Part shown: positions 1 to 10,119 of the stretch, in pieces
Layout of the letters: every line of letters starts with the position of its first letter
Numbering within the stretch: position 1 is the stretch's first letter
Source: Phymatolithon calcareum
Taxonomy: Eukaryota > Rhodophyta > Florideophyceae > Hapalidiales
Direction: 5' to 3'
Assembly (NCBI GenBank): GCA_977006965.1
Contig: OZ345358.1
Coordinates: forward strand, 434,001 to 498,000
Length of the DNA: 64,000 nucleotides
Program-made: the position numbers and the translations under genes
The notes under the pieces: model-generated
Database searches by the model: none
What the model was told of the DNA's origin: nothing
Seen by the model: the letters and a program-made list of their open reading frames with translations, nothing else

Positions 1-568
1 AGATGGAGCCATCTGAGCCCCGTTGTTTCTTGTCTTCTCGACAGTGATTATCTCAGACCTCGAATTTGCGACATTTTGGGCGTTCTGAAAAATAAAACAC
101 TACATATCCCCAACTTATGGTACGAGCGCAATATGGATACTGTACCAAGGAGTACGCCAATCTCGTGGAGAAGAAGATACGTTCGCTCGAGGGATACAAA
201 CTGGATGATCTTGGTTACAAGTGTCGCCTGAAGTCCTTCTTGGTGAGGGATCTCACTTCTGTACGGAATACCGGGGAAGCAATTCCTTTTAATGCCCTGC
301 GAGTCCGCTAAGCTCCACAACGTACTACGCCGCCTGGCAAAGAGCCATGTCTTTGGCTTCTCCAGGATTTCCTCAAACGGTCTCACCGCTAATAGCCCTG
401 ATTGGTGTTTCAGGTGTCTAGAATGATCATGGTTGGGACGAAGCGATGCTGTACGGATATGTAGTGGGACAGGCTCCCGTCTCCCGATGAGAAATTTTTA
501 TCAAGCGTATAGAAGTATGTACCAAGTACTGGTTACCAGAACAATACATTGCAAATGGTAAGGCGGGG
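1..568. other. Left-edge region, no recognisable gene; LINE-type 3' tail
   Basis: A short tail-like block at about 78-111 reads GGCGTTCTGAAAAATAAAAC followed by a C-run. It matches the shared LINE 3'-end motif found across the window, on the plus strand. A 64-codon plus-strand frame at 117-311 has no recognisable domain and I do not call it a gene. Positions 312-568 show nothing I can identify and probably include the 3' UTR of the minus-strand glycosyltransferase gene that follows. Confidence 0.35.
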
Positions 569-2065
569 CTACCGCACCATTCGCAGTTTGAACATAATAA
601 CAGCGGCTTCAGCACGCTGCGCCAGCTTATCATGTCTCAAAATTCCTGTAGGATCATTGCTCGTGTACGTAAATCGCAAATGCCTATCATTTTCCCCCTT
701 GCCAATCGCCTCATTCAGCGGCAGTGGCAGTACCGCGATCCCCCTCGCGTAAGTCTGTACAATCTGCATGGACATTCCGCTTTGACTTCCGATGAAAAAG
801 TCTGCGGCAATCATATCATGTAAAGCTTGTACAGTATCCGACGCGATATGCAATTTGATCTGCAACCCCTCTATGCTCCCCTTCAAGCGCTTCATCCGTC
901 TCGCAATGAGTTGGTCCCAATGACCATCTTTCGCAATCTCTCCGCGCTCGGTCGCGTACACGGGAGCCATCGCTCTGACGTCATGGTTGTTCTTGATGTG
1001 CCCGTTTCGGACAAGGCCCTCCGAGTAGATGTTTACAGTCACCGGGGTGGCACGCTCAATTGCATCGTCGAGAGCGGTTTTGATCTCACATATCACGTCT
1101 GCGTAAGTGACGTCGGGGATCATCTGCCGATTGGTGTACATGAAAAAATCGCCGCGTCGCACGTGCACCGCAATTTGTATCCGCTTGGGTGATATCGAGA
1201 GAGTGCGTGACGTGTTTGGAGGATACATGGCCATGCGACGCGTCTTGATGGTACCTGCACCGGGCGGTGAGGCAGTAGTGCCGTACTTTGCATGGTAGTC
1301 CCAATATAGCTTACGCATAAAGTCGCCGGTCTCACGAAAGTATCCGGTACGATAATCAAGATGGCATTTGCTCGGTGTCATTTGGAACATCGTGTTCGGC
1401 AAGGTGTGGTTCGCCATGAACTCATCTGCTTTCTCCTGGCACACGGGCCACATTTTCTGATTGAGAAAACAATCTATGACCGCAGGGGGAATGACCACAA
1501 GGTTGTCAAACTCCCCGCCCTTATCACGCGACTTCAGACGCTTGCACATGACGTTGTTTTTAACTGATGGTTCGCAGCCATCGAAAATGTTTACGATCTT
1601 CGCACACGAGCGACGCAATACGCGGAAACGGTAATCTACACCCTCCGCCCATCCGAATAGACGTTCCACGGCGTAGAAGTCGCCAACAGGTGTGATGGAA
1701 CCGTACACTGCTTGGCGATGTGCGTAGCCAAGATTAAGGCGTGAAGAAATAAGAAGTTCAAAGTTGACGATCCCGAATCTGTGGCCGAGACCGTCACCGA
1801 GAACGGTGGGTATGGTCGAGATGAATATGCGGTTTCGGCGGGCATAGCGTGGTGCGACCGAGGACTGATTTGTGGTCCTCCATGGCACATGGTCAAATCG
1901 GGAAAGGAAGATATATCGCTCAGGGTTCACAAAGCGTCGCAGTGTCGCGAATTTGTCGCTTCGTATGCTGTACTCGATGAACAAGACCAGAGCGCAAGAC
2001 ACGAGAAGAATCAAAGCGACTGGTCGTGCACGAAGCGAGAATTTCCTGGTGCGGGAGGCGACCAT
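569..2065 (-). CDS. Type II membrane glycosyltransferase, fucosyltransferase-like
   Basis: Single-exon frame of 498 residues. A basic N-terminus is followed by one hydrophobic segment at about residues 15-34, the layout of a type II Golgi signal anchor with the catalytic domain in the lumen. The catalytic part carries GDGLGHRFG at 90-98, HVRRGD at 301-306 and FIGSQSGMS at 424-432. The H-x-RRGD motif and the late G-S-x-S-G-x-S motif belong to the donor-binding (GDP-fucose type) region of GT-B fold alpha-1,2/alpha-1,6-fucosyltransferases and NodZ relatives. Exact linkage and acceptor cannot be deduced. In a seaweed a role in wall or matrix glycan decoration would fit, but that is inference. The start is the first Met of the frame and directly precedes the basic anchor. 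No intron or frameshift is seen. A more distant sugar-transferase family using the same fold remains possible. Confidence 0.72.
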   Translation of the reverse strand: MVASRTRKFSLRARPVALILLVSCALVLFIEYSIRSDKFATLRRFVNPERYIFLSRFDHVPWRTTNQSSVAPRYARRNRIFISTIPTVLGDGLGHRFGIVNFELLISSRLNLGYAHRQAVYGSITPVGDFYAVERLFGWAEGVDYRFRVLRRSCAKIVNIFDGCEPSVKNNVMCKRLKSRDKGGEFDNLVVIPPAVIDCFLNQKMWPVCQEKADEFMANHTLPNTMFQMTPSKCHLDYRTGYFRETGDFMRKLYWDYHAKYGTTASPPGAGTIKTRRMAMYPPNTSRTLSISPKRIQIAVHVRRGDFFMYTNRQMIPDVTYADVICEIKTALDDAIERATPVTVNIYSEGLVRNGHIKNNHDVRAMAPVYATERGEIAKDGHWDQLIARRMKRLKGSIEGLQIKLHIASDTVQALHDMIAADFFIGSQSGMSMQIVQTYARGIAVLPLPLNEAIGKGENDRHLRFTYTSNDPTGILRHDKLAQRAEAAVIMFKLRMVR

Positions 2066-3146
2066 GAATGCGAAAGTGGTATGCGTTTCTCAAGTCGAGT
2101 TTCGAGCAGGGGGGAGGTTGTGAGAGAGATTCGGCGATGGGTAGTGAGTGGCGACCTAAGCTCGATTCTTGTGGTGCTCTGAGTAGATTTCGTTTGTGAG
2201 TTATAGATCGTGGCCCGTATATCTGTCGTTTTGCTGACAAACCATCCTGTAGGTTGGGACAAAAAGGAGAAGGCCGACAATGGTCTTGCAGGAGAGAGAA
2301 GATCGGGCCGGGTATGATGCTTCGCTCTGCCCGCGTGCACACTCTATGCTGCATAGTCCGCATCGCTAAGTCAAACCAATACAGTCAAAAACACGGTCAG
2401 GGAAGCTAAGAGGAGCCCGTGCAATTGGATATGATTGTGTGCTCCCACAAACAAGAAGAAGAAAGAAGAAAGGTAGATTTTTATTAAAAAGTTATCAACG
2501 CATCTGCTGAGCCAAGAGAAAGACTGCTCATCATGCAAATGTCAGTTTCCCTTCATTTCTTTACGCCTGTTAAACGGTACTGCGAAGATTGTTTCCTGTA
2601 GACCACCGAAGCCGTTCACGGAAGGCATGATGGGAATAGGGAGCAAATGCTCACCAAGTCATAGCAGTATGCCACGCAAGTGGGTGCTTCCAGGAGGCTT
2701 GACCGGGAACCACAATAAAACACTTCTACCGTGCAGTCTGTGCGACTGCGAAGTTTTCGAAACGTCCATTGTGGAAGAGAGAGGGATACGTTGACTGTAT
2801 AGCACGAAATCGGAAAGGAACCACTGTGTTGTCTATCCTCTATTTAGGTAGCTAATCACTTTATTACTAGCCTAAATTAAAATGCTGAGAGCTCATTTTC
2901 CCTCAGCAACTCGAACCACTTTCAGGAACGACATGGTGCAAGTTGAATGCATTTCAGATTTTTCTTTTCAGAAGCTTAAAAACGCTTTGTAGGGGACAGT
3001 TTTTCGATGTTTTTGGTCAATTTACATTCGCCTACCAATGTACTGTATTGCCTATCCCTTACTAAAAAGTGCAAGGCGTTACCGGCCAGGAAATGACACC
3101 AGTAGTTACTACAAAAACTGTCTGAAGTATTCAATATCAATTTAGA
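2066..3146. other. Intergenic region with one LINE-A tail
   Basis: Between the glycosyltransferase and the first thylakoid-protein gene I find no supportable gene. The only recognisable element is the short LINE-A 3' tail listed at 2451-2513. The rest (2514-3146) is AT-rich and includes the 3' side of the next gene. Confidence 0.5.
2451..2513 (-). mobile_element. LINE-A 3' tail remnant
   Basis: Reads on the minus strand as the LINE-A end: a GCAGATGCGTTG-like block, then AACTTTT, AATAAAAATC and a (TTC)n run. The same end occurs at about 18640, 27872, 41238, 47830, 51840 and 62109. Only about 60 bp remain, so it is a severe 5' truncation. Confidence 0.7.
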
Positions 3147-3560
3147 TTACAACGTCAGCTTATCAATCTGTGCATTGGCAGCGAGTACGGCGAGGGAAGA
3201 GGCAAGATGAGTCAGCGGGGCGAACATGTACAGGATCTGCTCCCCGATCGGCTTCCCGGAGACGAGTTCTGTGACAAGCCCGATAACGAATCCGAGCTGG
3301 GCAATTCGACCGTTCACTTTCTCGGCATAGGGGGTGAAGCCCTGAGGGCCGCGATACTCGCTTTCCTTTCTGGCGAGCCGGTCCTCATCGGCGCGGGAGA
3401 GACGGGTGGACTTCTTGTTGGACAGTGCGGCACGCGTGACCGGGCGGGTGGCGATCTGAGGGCGTCGGGAGCTCTTGGCAGCAGTGCCGTGAAAAGAGGT
3501 ACGGGCCGAAGTAAGAGGGGCGAGAGGGGAAGCGAAGGCAGTCGAGGAGGGTGGTGACAT
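3147..3560 (-). CDS. One-helix / high-light-inducible-type thylakoid protein (copy 1)
   Basis: A 137-residue protein. Residues 1 to about 45 are rich in Ser, Ala, Thr and Arg with few acidic residues, as in a plastid transit peptide. Residues 77-99 carry the LHC/ELIP/HLIP signature: Y78-A-E80, N83-G84-R85 and a Gly-rich hydrophobic helix ending in E98. The Asn/Arg/Glu set is the chlorophyll-binding motif of this superfamily. A second hydrophobic stretch lies at about 108-128. Such proteins act in thylakoid photoprotection or chlorophyll handling during photosystem assembly. The frame is open upstream to 3662, but I chose the Met at 3560 because it gives exactly the length of the paralogue at 4972-5385 and a normal transit peptide. 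From residue 49 on, the two proteins differ at only a few positions, while the targeting peptides are much more diverged. Confidence 0.85.
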   Translation of the reverse strand: MSPPSSTAFASPLAPLTSARTSFHGTAAKSSRRPQIATRPVTRAALSNKKSTRLSRADEDRLARKESEYRGPQGFTPYAEKVNGRIAQLGFVIGLVTELVSGKPIGEQILYMFAPLTHLASSLAVLAANAQIDKLTL

Positions 3561-3690
3561 GTTGATGCGGCAGAGGTGACGGTGAGTACAATGGGCAACG
3601 TCGGTAGAGGGCTGCGATGTGTAACACCGTGTTCTGGGTGAGTAATCTTGATTTGATACCAAGTTTCAATATTTATGTTGCGGGACGGAC

Positions 3691-3696
3691 TAAATA
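3691..3696 (-). promoter_or_regulatory. TATA-like box of thylakoid-protein copy 1
   Basis: Minus-strand TATTTA about 131 bp upstream of the start at 3560. The paralogue has TATTTAA about 91 bp upstream. Supported by position and by the paralogue only. Confidence 0.35.
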
Positions 3697-3890
3697 GAGC
3701 TTGGCTGCTGGCAGTCCTGCACGTGCCGAGAATTCGGTCCAAGAAGGCTGTCTGTTGTGATGGGCAGAATGAGGTTTCGACCATCTTCATCCACAAAACA
3801 CTGCGATAGTGGTTGGTTCGAAGGGAGGCGGTTTGAAACGCCGCTGAAATACTTGGCCGCTTGTGGTTGGCTAAAAATGCGCCTCAGATT

Positions 3891-3914
3891 CTTAAACGGC
3901 GCGCTGTCGTTTCG
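3891..3914. promoter_or_regulatory. Upstream block conserved between the two thylakoid-protein genes (copy 1)
   Basis: A block containing CTTAAACGGCGCGCTGTCG resembles TCTAAACGACGCGCTGGCG at 5666-5693. The two lie about 331 and 281 bp upstream of their starts. A nearby GGAGGCGGTT block is also shared (about 3824 and 5602). It may be a retained light-response element or simply undecayed duplicated DNA. Confidence 0.4.
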
Positions 3915-4971
3915 CGATATCAAATCTAATTTCAAAATTTGAAGCTGGGCTCCATCTGAGATTGTTTCTTCCGCCATTGGGTGCATCTCATTTGTTGAGA
4001 TTGTCTGGAAATATGTGTATCTGCTAAGAAGCGTGGCAATGGTGAGCCCGCGGAATAACGTTCCTTTCCCGAGAAAAGTCGGGGCTCTGCAATTCCAGAT
4101 TAAGCGACGGTGAATTTCTAGCGATGCTTCTGGAAACATCAATTTTACAAGTTTGTGTAGTGCAACGGTCAGGATGATGCCCTTCATGTTCTATTTTCGG
4201 TCTTATTTGCTGCTAAACGTGCAAGACATAATGGGTAGAAGCTTTTCTCCACGTTATGAGAGTAGTCCATATCGCCATCTTGGCGCTACTGGTTTGCAGA
4301 AAAACTTCTAGATTTCTCGTTCTGAGTGCCATCTTCTCCACGGCAAAGAGTACGAAATCGATGACAACCACACACCAAATTCGGAAGTAATTGTCGGCAT
4401 ACTCAAAAATCAGAAAGTAGATCACAAGACCATCGGCGACGGAAAGTGCTTCTTGGACTATTAGGAAGAATTCTAAAAGAGCAGGCTTTATCGTGCTCAT
4501 GTTCGATAGCATCTGACCATTATTTCGAGAACCCGCATATTCACCATGTGACCAGTGTTTGCTTAGAAAGATGGTGTTATGATCAAAGCTGGCGTAGGAG
4601 AATGACCGCTGCTGCAGTTCTCGGGATTCTGTCCGCTCTAATGTGGAGACGCTTTGCTTTGCTGGAGTAGCCTGTGTACAGAGAGTATGCCAGTTGGCAA
4701 TGCACTGCTGATGAAATAGTTTGGCTACTATCTGTTTGTGCTTTTGATGACAAGCAGTGGACATCAAGTGACCACAATGATATAAAAACGCGGAGAGTCC
4801 CCGAACAATACAATTTACAATTCCCTTCAGATAAAGTACAACTAATCTATATCTTAGACTATAGGGTGGTCTACTGGCTATCATCCACGACGTGAGCTAG
4901 TCCATTTAGCATCCGCTCGAAGCAGAGCGTTGCGCGTATACTGCTTACAAACAGTAGAGCCCAAGGCGTAC
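3915..4971. other. Spacer between duplicated thylakoid-protein genes
   Basis: About 1 kb. A 223-codon minus-strand frame at 4213-4884 has two hydrophobic stretches but no recognisable domain, and its composition does not convince me that it is a gene. A second frame at 3690-4187 overlaps the upstream region of the first thylakoid-protein gene and is probably chance. No repeat seen. Confidence 0.4.
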
Positions 4972-5385
4972 TTACAACGTCAACTTCTCGATCTGTGCAT
5001 TGGCCGCCAACACGGCGAGGGACGACGCCAGATGAGTTAGAGGAGCGAACATATACAGGATCTGCTCACCGATCGGCTTCCCGGAGGCCAGTTCTGTGAC
5101 AAGTCCAATGACGAATCCGAGTTGTGCGATGCGACCGTTCACTTTCTCAGCGTAGGGAGTGAAGCCTTGTGGGCCGCGGTACTCGCTCTCCTTCTTCGCA
5201 AGACGGTCCTCCTCAGCGCGGGACAGCCGAGTTGACTTCTTATCGGACAAGGATGCGCGGGTGGCCGGGCGAGAAGCGATTTGTGGGGGACGCGTGGTCC
5301 TGGTTGCGGTGCCATGGAACGGGGTACGGACCGCAGTAAGAAGGGAGATCGGGGCGGCGAAGGCAGGGGATGAGAGCGAAGACAT
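4972..5385 (-). CDS. One-helix / high-light-inducible-type thylakoid protein (copy 2)
   Basis: A 137-residue paralogue of the protein encoded at 3147-3560, same strand and same length. The N-terminal 45 residues form a Ser/Thr/Arg-rich plastid transit peptide. The mature part has the chlorophyll-binding helix with E80, N83, R85 and E98, then a second hydrophobic stretch and a short polar tail ending KLTL. The differences from copy 1 in the mature part are conservative (Asp/Glu, Arg/Lys, Val/Ala). The pair is a tandem duplication that includes some upstream DNA. No intron is visible. The family is known for photoprotection and photosystem assembly; distinct roles for the copies cannot be read from sequence. 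Confidence 0.87.
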   Translation of the reverse strand: MSSLSSPAFAAPISLLTAVRTPFHGTATRTTRPPQIASRPATRASLSDKKSTRLSRAEEDRLAKKESEYRGPQGFTPYAEKVNGRIAQLGFVIGLVTELASGKPIGEQILYMFAPLTHLASSLAVLAANAQIEKLTL

Positions 5386-5475
5386 GTTGGAGAAGCGGAG
5401 ATGTTGCCGTGTATTTTTCGGAGGATTTCGACTGAGGTTTGCTGCAAAATGTCGATTACTGGGCCTCTGTTCTGA

Positions 5476-5482
5476 TTAAATA
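5476..5482 (-). promoter_or_regulatory. TATA-like box of thylakoid-protein copy 2
   Basis: Minus-strand TATTTAA, 91-97 bp upstream of the start codon at 5385. This spacing resembles that of the secreted-protein genes at 11517 and 14501. Confidence 0.45.
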
Positions 5483-5665
5483 GGGTCTGGATGATCGTCC
5501 GAACTTTGTCAAGTGTCAAGAGTGCACCCGACATTTGGCGGAAAATGTCGGTTCGATCGCCAGCGTCCACGAACAGAACCGGTCGTGGTTGCTTTCCCCT
5601 GGAGGCGGTTCAAAATGCCATGGTATTACTTGGACGATGATGAGTGGATGGGAAGACACCCGCTG

Positions 5666-5693
5666 ATTTCTAAACGACGCGCTGGCGTTTCAC
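5666..5693. promoter_or_regulatory. Upstream block conserved between the two thylakoid-protein genes (copy 2)
   Basis: Contains TCTAAACGACGCGCTGGCG, the counterpart of the block at 3891-3914. Confidence 0.4.
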
Positions 5694-5716
5694 ACTACAG
5701 TATGAAAAATACGTGA

Positions 5717-6721
5717 AATTTGGAACACGTGTCCGTTCAGATTGCTGCCATCCGGCCATTGGCTATACCTCCGGACTTCGAGATTGGGAGTGCTGTAACC
5801 GTCCGTGAGCTGGGCCACGGACCAGCCGCGCGACCTCGAAATTCGATGAGGCAGCAAGGGCCACATGGCTTCCATCTTGGCACTTATTCACTTCAACAGT
5901 ACGCGGAGTTTAGAGTGTGCACCCGCGAAAAAGGAATACAAGAGAATGATTCATGAAGCACCACGCGATGGTGGGTGCCATGATGTTCAGACTTTGACGG
6001 CTCATTTACTTGTCGAAGTTATGAACATGTAAATGAATCCATGACCAGAGTTCTGATCTCGTGCACCATCGATATTGCTTTTCAGGGCTCAGAGCTTCTT
6101 AGTTTTGCAATTGTGATGATGCTGAGCATCAGCCCTTCAGCTAGCAACTGTTTTTTACAATTGATCCTTAAGGCTTTGTGCTTGTCAAGAACTCAAAAGA
6201 GACTGAAAGGAAAGGCAAAATGGTCTAAACGAAATGGGACTTTCGATTTGGGTTAAGCGCAGAAAGAAGCCTCATTGCCTACATCTTTCCTTATCGTCTT
6301 TCACATTCCACATCCTATTCTAAATTCTCTGCAGCTCCCTCTAAATGCCTCTGCTGTCTACGACGCTGTCTGAGACGCCGAAAACCCTAGAATCAAAGGA
6401 AAGGGCTAGCACTTCCCAGGGTACAAACGGTTGACATCCATAATGTCTCACAGGAGATACCAATGGGTGAGCATTCCCCTCTAAACCCACGATGTAAAAT
6501 CCCCAACAAACTTTTTCCAATCCGTTTTTGTACAGCTTCGACGCAAGACGCTTCCACTTCCTTGCCCAAGAGCATTATCCATTGCGAGTCGTTTCTGACT
6601 AATTGCGGTTCGGTTCCCTGCAAAAAAACCCAAACATGCGGCGCTTGAGGTCCACTTGCGCTGACATAGAAACAGACGGTCCCTACAAAATCGGCCAGGT
6701 CTTTGCGCGCTGATCCAAACG
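5717..6721. other. Intergenic region, nothing recognised
   Basis: About 1 kb between copy 2 of the thylakoid protein and the 3' end of adenylosuccinate lyase. Only short frames without domain signals occur. No repeat shared with the rest of the window was noticed. Confidence 0.5.
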
Positions 6722-8311
6722 TTAAATTCGCACATCTCCGGTGAATCCAGTATCCAATTTTCCCGCCCGTTTCGCCAGCTCCGGCCTTACTTCTTCGTTC
6801 AAAAACTCTTCCACCTGCTCCGGTGCTCGTCCCACAAAATTACTCGAATCGCAGAGATTCTCAATATCCTTTTTGACGCATTCAAAAAGAGGATCATTCA
6901 CAATTCTCTGCAAAAGGTCATTATCCAATCCTTCCTCCTTTACACGTCTGCCGGCCGCAATTGAGTGAACTCGAATTGCCTCGTGCAGCGTCTGCCGGTC
7001 ACCTCCAGCTCGCGTGGCGGCCATGAGAATATTTTCCGTGGCCATGAACGGAATTTCCTCATTCATATGCTTTGCCACAACTTTTGGGTACACGACCAAC
7101 CCGGACGAAACGTTAAGCACCAATTGCAGTATGGCATCCGCCGTCAGAAAAGCCGCCGGTGTTGACAGCCGCCTGTTCGCCGAGTCGTCCAAGCTACGCT
7201 CCAGCCATTGTGTCGACGCCGTTTCCGCGGGATTCATCACGAGACTTTGCAAAAACCTAGCGAGAGCATTGATGCGCTCGCATCGCATAGGATTCCGCTT
7301 GTATGCCATCGCGCTTGATCCAATTTGATCCTTTCCGAACGGCTCCTCAACCTCCTTCATATGCTGCAACAATCGGATGTCGTTCGCCATTTTCGCAGCA
7401 CTCTGCCCGACACCCGCTAGCGCGGACAGCACGGCAAAGTCCTGCTTTCGCGTATACGTCTGCCCGGTGACCGGCCATGACCGCGAAAATCCCATCTTTT
7501 CTGTCACCATCTTATCCAACTTCTTAACCTTCTCATGGTCACCGTCAAACAATGCGAGAAACGATGCTTGCGTGCCAGTAGTGCCCTTAGCGCCGCGCAT
7601 GCGAAGCTCATCGCGCACCTGCTCGAGCCGTACTGCATCGTACAGTAAGTCTTGCAGCCACAGCGTAGCACGCTTGCCGACAGTAGTTGGCTGTGCGGGC
7701 TGAAAGTGCGTGTACGCCAGAGTGGCAAGGCTCTTGAATTCGTCAGCAAAATCAACTAGGCGCGACACACAAAGCCAGATGTTAGGAATGAGAATGTCAA
7801 GTGCGTCGCGCATCTGGATTACCTCCGAATTGTCTGTCACGAAGCAAGACGTAGCGCCGAGATGCACGATCCCCCGTGCGACGGGCACCTGATCGCCGAG
7901 CGCATGCACGTGGCTCATGACATCGTGGCGGAGTCGACGCTCGTAGGAGGCCGCTAGTGCAATGTCAACGTCGGGGGCGTTGCGCAATGCGGTGACCTGC
8001 TCCTCGGAAATTTCAACCCCGAGCTCGCACTCGACCTCAGCAAGCGCCAGCCAAAGTTTGCGCCACAGACGGAAGCGCGTCTTTTCTGCGAAATTGACGC
8101 GCATTGCTGCGGACGCATAGCGTGTGCCAAGCGGTGACACGTATGTCAGCTCTTTGTCTTTGTCCGGTGCAGACACGTTCGGAGGCGCCATTGTGGCGCT
8201 CGTGCGGGCGCACGGTTTCGATGCAATTGGACGGAGATTGCGATTCTTCGACAGGAACGGTGCCCGATTGCCGCCAGAGAGCAGTGCCGTAATGCCGAAC
8301 GCGGGAGTCAT
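6722..8311 (-). CDS. ADSL: Adenylosuccinate lyase, with N-terminal extension
   Basis: A 529-residue single-exon frame. It catalyses two fumarate-releasing steps of purine synthesis: SAICAR to AICAR, and adenylosuccinate to AMP. Family landmarks are clear: the HLGATSCFVTDN region at 150-161, THFQPAQPTT at 201-210 with the active-site His, and the fumarase/aspartase signature GSSAMAYKRNP at 331-341 with the mobile-loop serines. Residues 1-40 are basic, Ser/Ala-rich and lack acidic residues, while the conserved domain starts after Met41. The gene could therefore give a plastid- or mitochondrion-targeted form from Met1 and a cytosolic form from Met41. No stop, frameshift or missing catalytic residue is seen. 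The length fits the eukaryotic enzyme (about 480-490) plus the extension. Confidence 0.95.
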   Translation of the reverse strand: MTPAFGITALLSGGNRAPFLSKNRNLRPIASKPCARTSATMAPPNVSAPDKDKELTYVSPLGTRYASAAMRVNFAEKTRFRLWRKLWLALAEVECELGVEISEEQVTALRNAPDVDIALAASYERRLRHDVMSHVHALGDQVPVARGIVHLGATSCFVTDNSEVIQMRDALDILIPNIWLCVSRLVDFADEFKSLATLAYTHFQPAQPTTVGKRATLWLQDLLYDAVRLEQVRDELRMRGAKGTTGTQASFLALFDGDHEKVKKLDKMVTEKMGFSRSWPVTGQTYTRKQDFAVLSALAGVGQSAAKMANDIRLLQHMKEVEEPFGKDQIGSSAMAYKRNPMRCERINALARFLQSLVMNPAETASTQWLERSLDDSANRRLSTPAAFLTADAILQLVLNVSSGLVVYPKVVAKHMNEEIPFMATENILMAATRAGGDRQTLHEAIRVHSIAAGRRVKEEGLDNDLLQRIVNDPLFECVKKDIENLCDSSNFVGRAPEQVEEFLNEEVRPELAKRAGKLDTGFTGDVRI

Positions 8312-8469
8312 GCAGCGAAGGATCGAACGAAAACGCAGATCTCGATTATCGGATCACTGGCAAGGACTCACTGGAAGTGATGCTTCGATGCCTGTTTTTG
8401 AAGTATGATGATGCACCTGCAGCATGCCGGTATCATAATGGGACAAGAATATTTCTTTCCAAACACGCC

Positions 8470-8660
8470 ATTCATTCATTCATTTTGCCTTTTCCCCTAA
8501 TGGGGCTAGCAGCGATTTGAGGCCTAAGTTTCTTCCATTCTATCCTATCGTTAGCGTGTCTGGCTGCGGCTTTCACGTCTCGGCCAGGTACGTCACCAAA
8601 GAGTGATTCTAGCGTTGGTCCGAGCACGCCAACTGATATCCACGACAAATGTGCCCTCGG
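8470..8660 (-). mobile_element. 5'-truncated LINE 3' end with (ATGA)n tail
   Basis: Read on the minus strand, the frame ends with DRIEWKKLRPQ and a stop inside a tandem ATGA repeat. A basic, Trp-containing C-terminus followed by a microsatellite tail is typical of non-LTR retrotransposons. Its end differs from the AAATAAA-type ends elsewhere in the window, so it belongs to another LINE group. The boundary on the 5' side (near 8660) is approximate. Confidence 0.5.
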
Positions 8661-9980
8661 ACGAGTCTGGGAACAGCAAGAAGAATGCCGAGCCAGGAAA
8701 ATGATCTCTTCCAAGAATGGGCTTCCGCACCAAGCAGTGATGATGAAAGAAAGCATACACAGAATTCTCTGCGCAGGATGGTTTGTAGATCACTTTTGTT
8801 AGAAGAAAGGCAGCCAAGTAGCATGTCAACAGCATCCCGAATAAGCCTCCATGGACCACTACAGAGGAGAACAACGTGGCCCGAGCCATTGACGAGATTC
8901 GACGTTATTCTGTTTAAGGCACCTGAAGTTTCGAGTCTAGTAGAATGCTATCAAAAGTGCCGACTTTCCTCAAGTTGGGACACGTGGTACCTTCTCAACT
9001 TCATTACGAATACCTCGTTCGCAGTATTGTTGTTTATTGTAAAGGTTGCTAGCTATCCAACTGGATGTTATATGTCACCTTGACTCCTACTCATAGTTTT
9101 ATGTCTCTTAGTCTCCAATCGTTCTGGTTCTTGTTCTCAGCAGATGCAGGGGAGGATCGGCTTCTCTATTTGAACTTTGAGAACACGGTTTCGCATCCTT
9201 CAATGGGCTCATGGAGGGGAGACAGTCCTTAACCACAACTCATGCTTCTCAAAGGCCCGATGCCTCTCCTCCTCAATGAGAGGCTGGAAGGGCTGGCTTT
9301 TATAGCCTTTTACAATACCCTAATTCTATCAATTATCTTATCCACGCAATCTAGTCTTGTGCCCTGATTGCGTCAGTAAATGCCATGCAATTATGGGTTT
9401 CTGGACTTACCATAGCTAGCCATGGTATTTGCTAAGTAATTATGGCTCTCTCCCGTTAAGTGTCGCCCTTGCTCCTTGTTTGGCGAACGCTTGGTATGTA
9501 CCCACATCTACAATGGGGAGTTGTTCGACAACTCCGAAACCTGCATTAAAGAAGAAGAAGAAGGCGAGAAAAATGTCCTTGCGGCTCAGGTTGGTCATCG
9601 CGACTGGTGGCAATCTATGTCGATGGCGGGGACGGATATCGTGAGGAGGATCTCAGGTAGTGAGCTGCGGGTACAATGTAGTGATGCTGTGTTTAGCGCG
9701 CTGAGAATCACAAGTTGGTCACGCAGCTCATTCGTGGAAGCCTCTAATTCAATCCGCATTGAGATTGTAGTCTACATGTTGACGCAACGTATTCTTCAAC
9801 ATGGCCGTGCTGCACTGTACCATATACCCATGTAAGAAATCGGGTGCAGGAAGATGCAATACGAATTGCAATACCGGTGCTCTTCGCAATCTCATATTGC
9901 TGCTGCATATTGCAATATATTGCAATCGCAATAAATTGGGTCCTACCCCTCCCTTGAAGTGTTTGCGGATGCGCTAGTGA
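8661..9980. other. Region without recognisable gene
   Basis: Short overlapping frames only. At 9526-9562 there is a fragment of the repeat-F 3' end (ACTCCGAAACCTGCATTAAA then (GAA)n), also seen at about 62070-62108. Around 9848-9950 several TTGCAATA-type words lie beside a GGGTCCTACCCC block that resembles a hAT terminus, but no matching second end was found. Confidence 0.35.
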
Positions 9981-9984
9981 CTTT

Positions 9985-10026
9985 AAAAATGAACTTCTTT
10001 CTTTCCTTCTTTCCTTCTTTTCTTGT
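9985..10026. repeat. CTTT-rich simple repeat
   Basis: Irregular TTCTTTCTTTCC-type pyrimidine tract on the plus strand. It may be the tail of an adjacent retroelement. Confidence 0.6.
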
Positions 10027-10119
10027 TCACGGCACATCGGAAACTGATCTGCTGACGAAAATAGTGGCATCGGCAAAACGATATAGTCAGCAAGGCACCG
10101 TTTGAAAATATATCTGAGT

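Noticed and set aside
827-1567. Plus-strand frames of 121 and 68 codons
   Set aside because: They lie wholly inside the minus-strand glycosyltransferase gene and have no domain features.
4213-4884. 223-codon minus-strand frame with two hydrophobic stretches
   Set aside because: No recognisable domain, signal or paralogue, and composition does not differ clearly from its surroundings.
7014-7703. Plus-strand frames of 104 and 108 codons
   Set aside because: Antisense shadows of adenylosuccinate lyase.
9848-9950. TTGCAATA-rich stretch with a hAT-like GGGTCCTACCCC end
   Set aside because: No second inverted end and no 8-bp duplication could be found.
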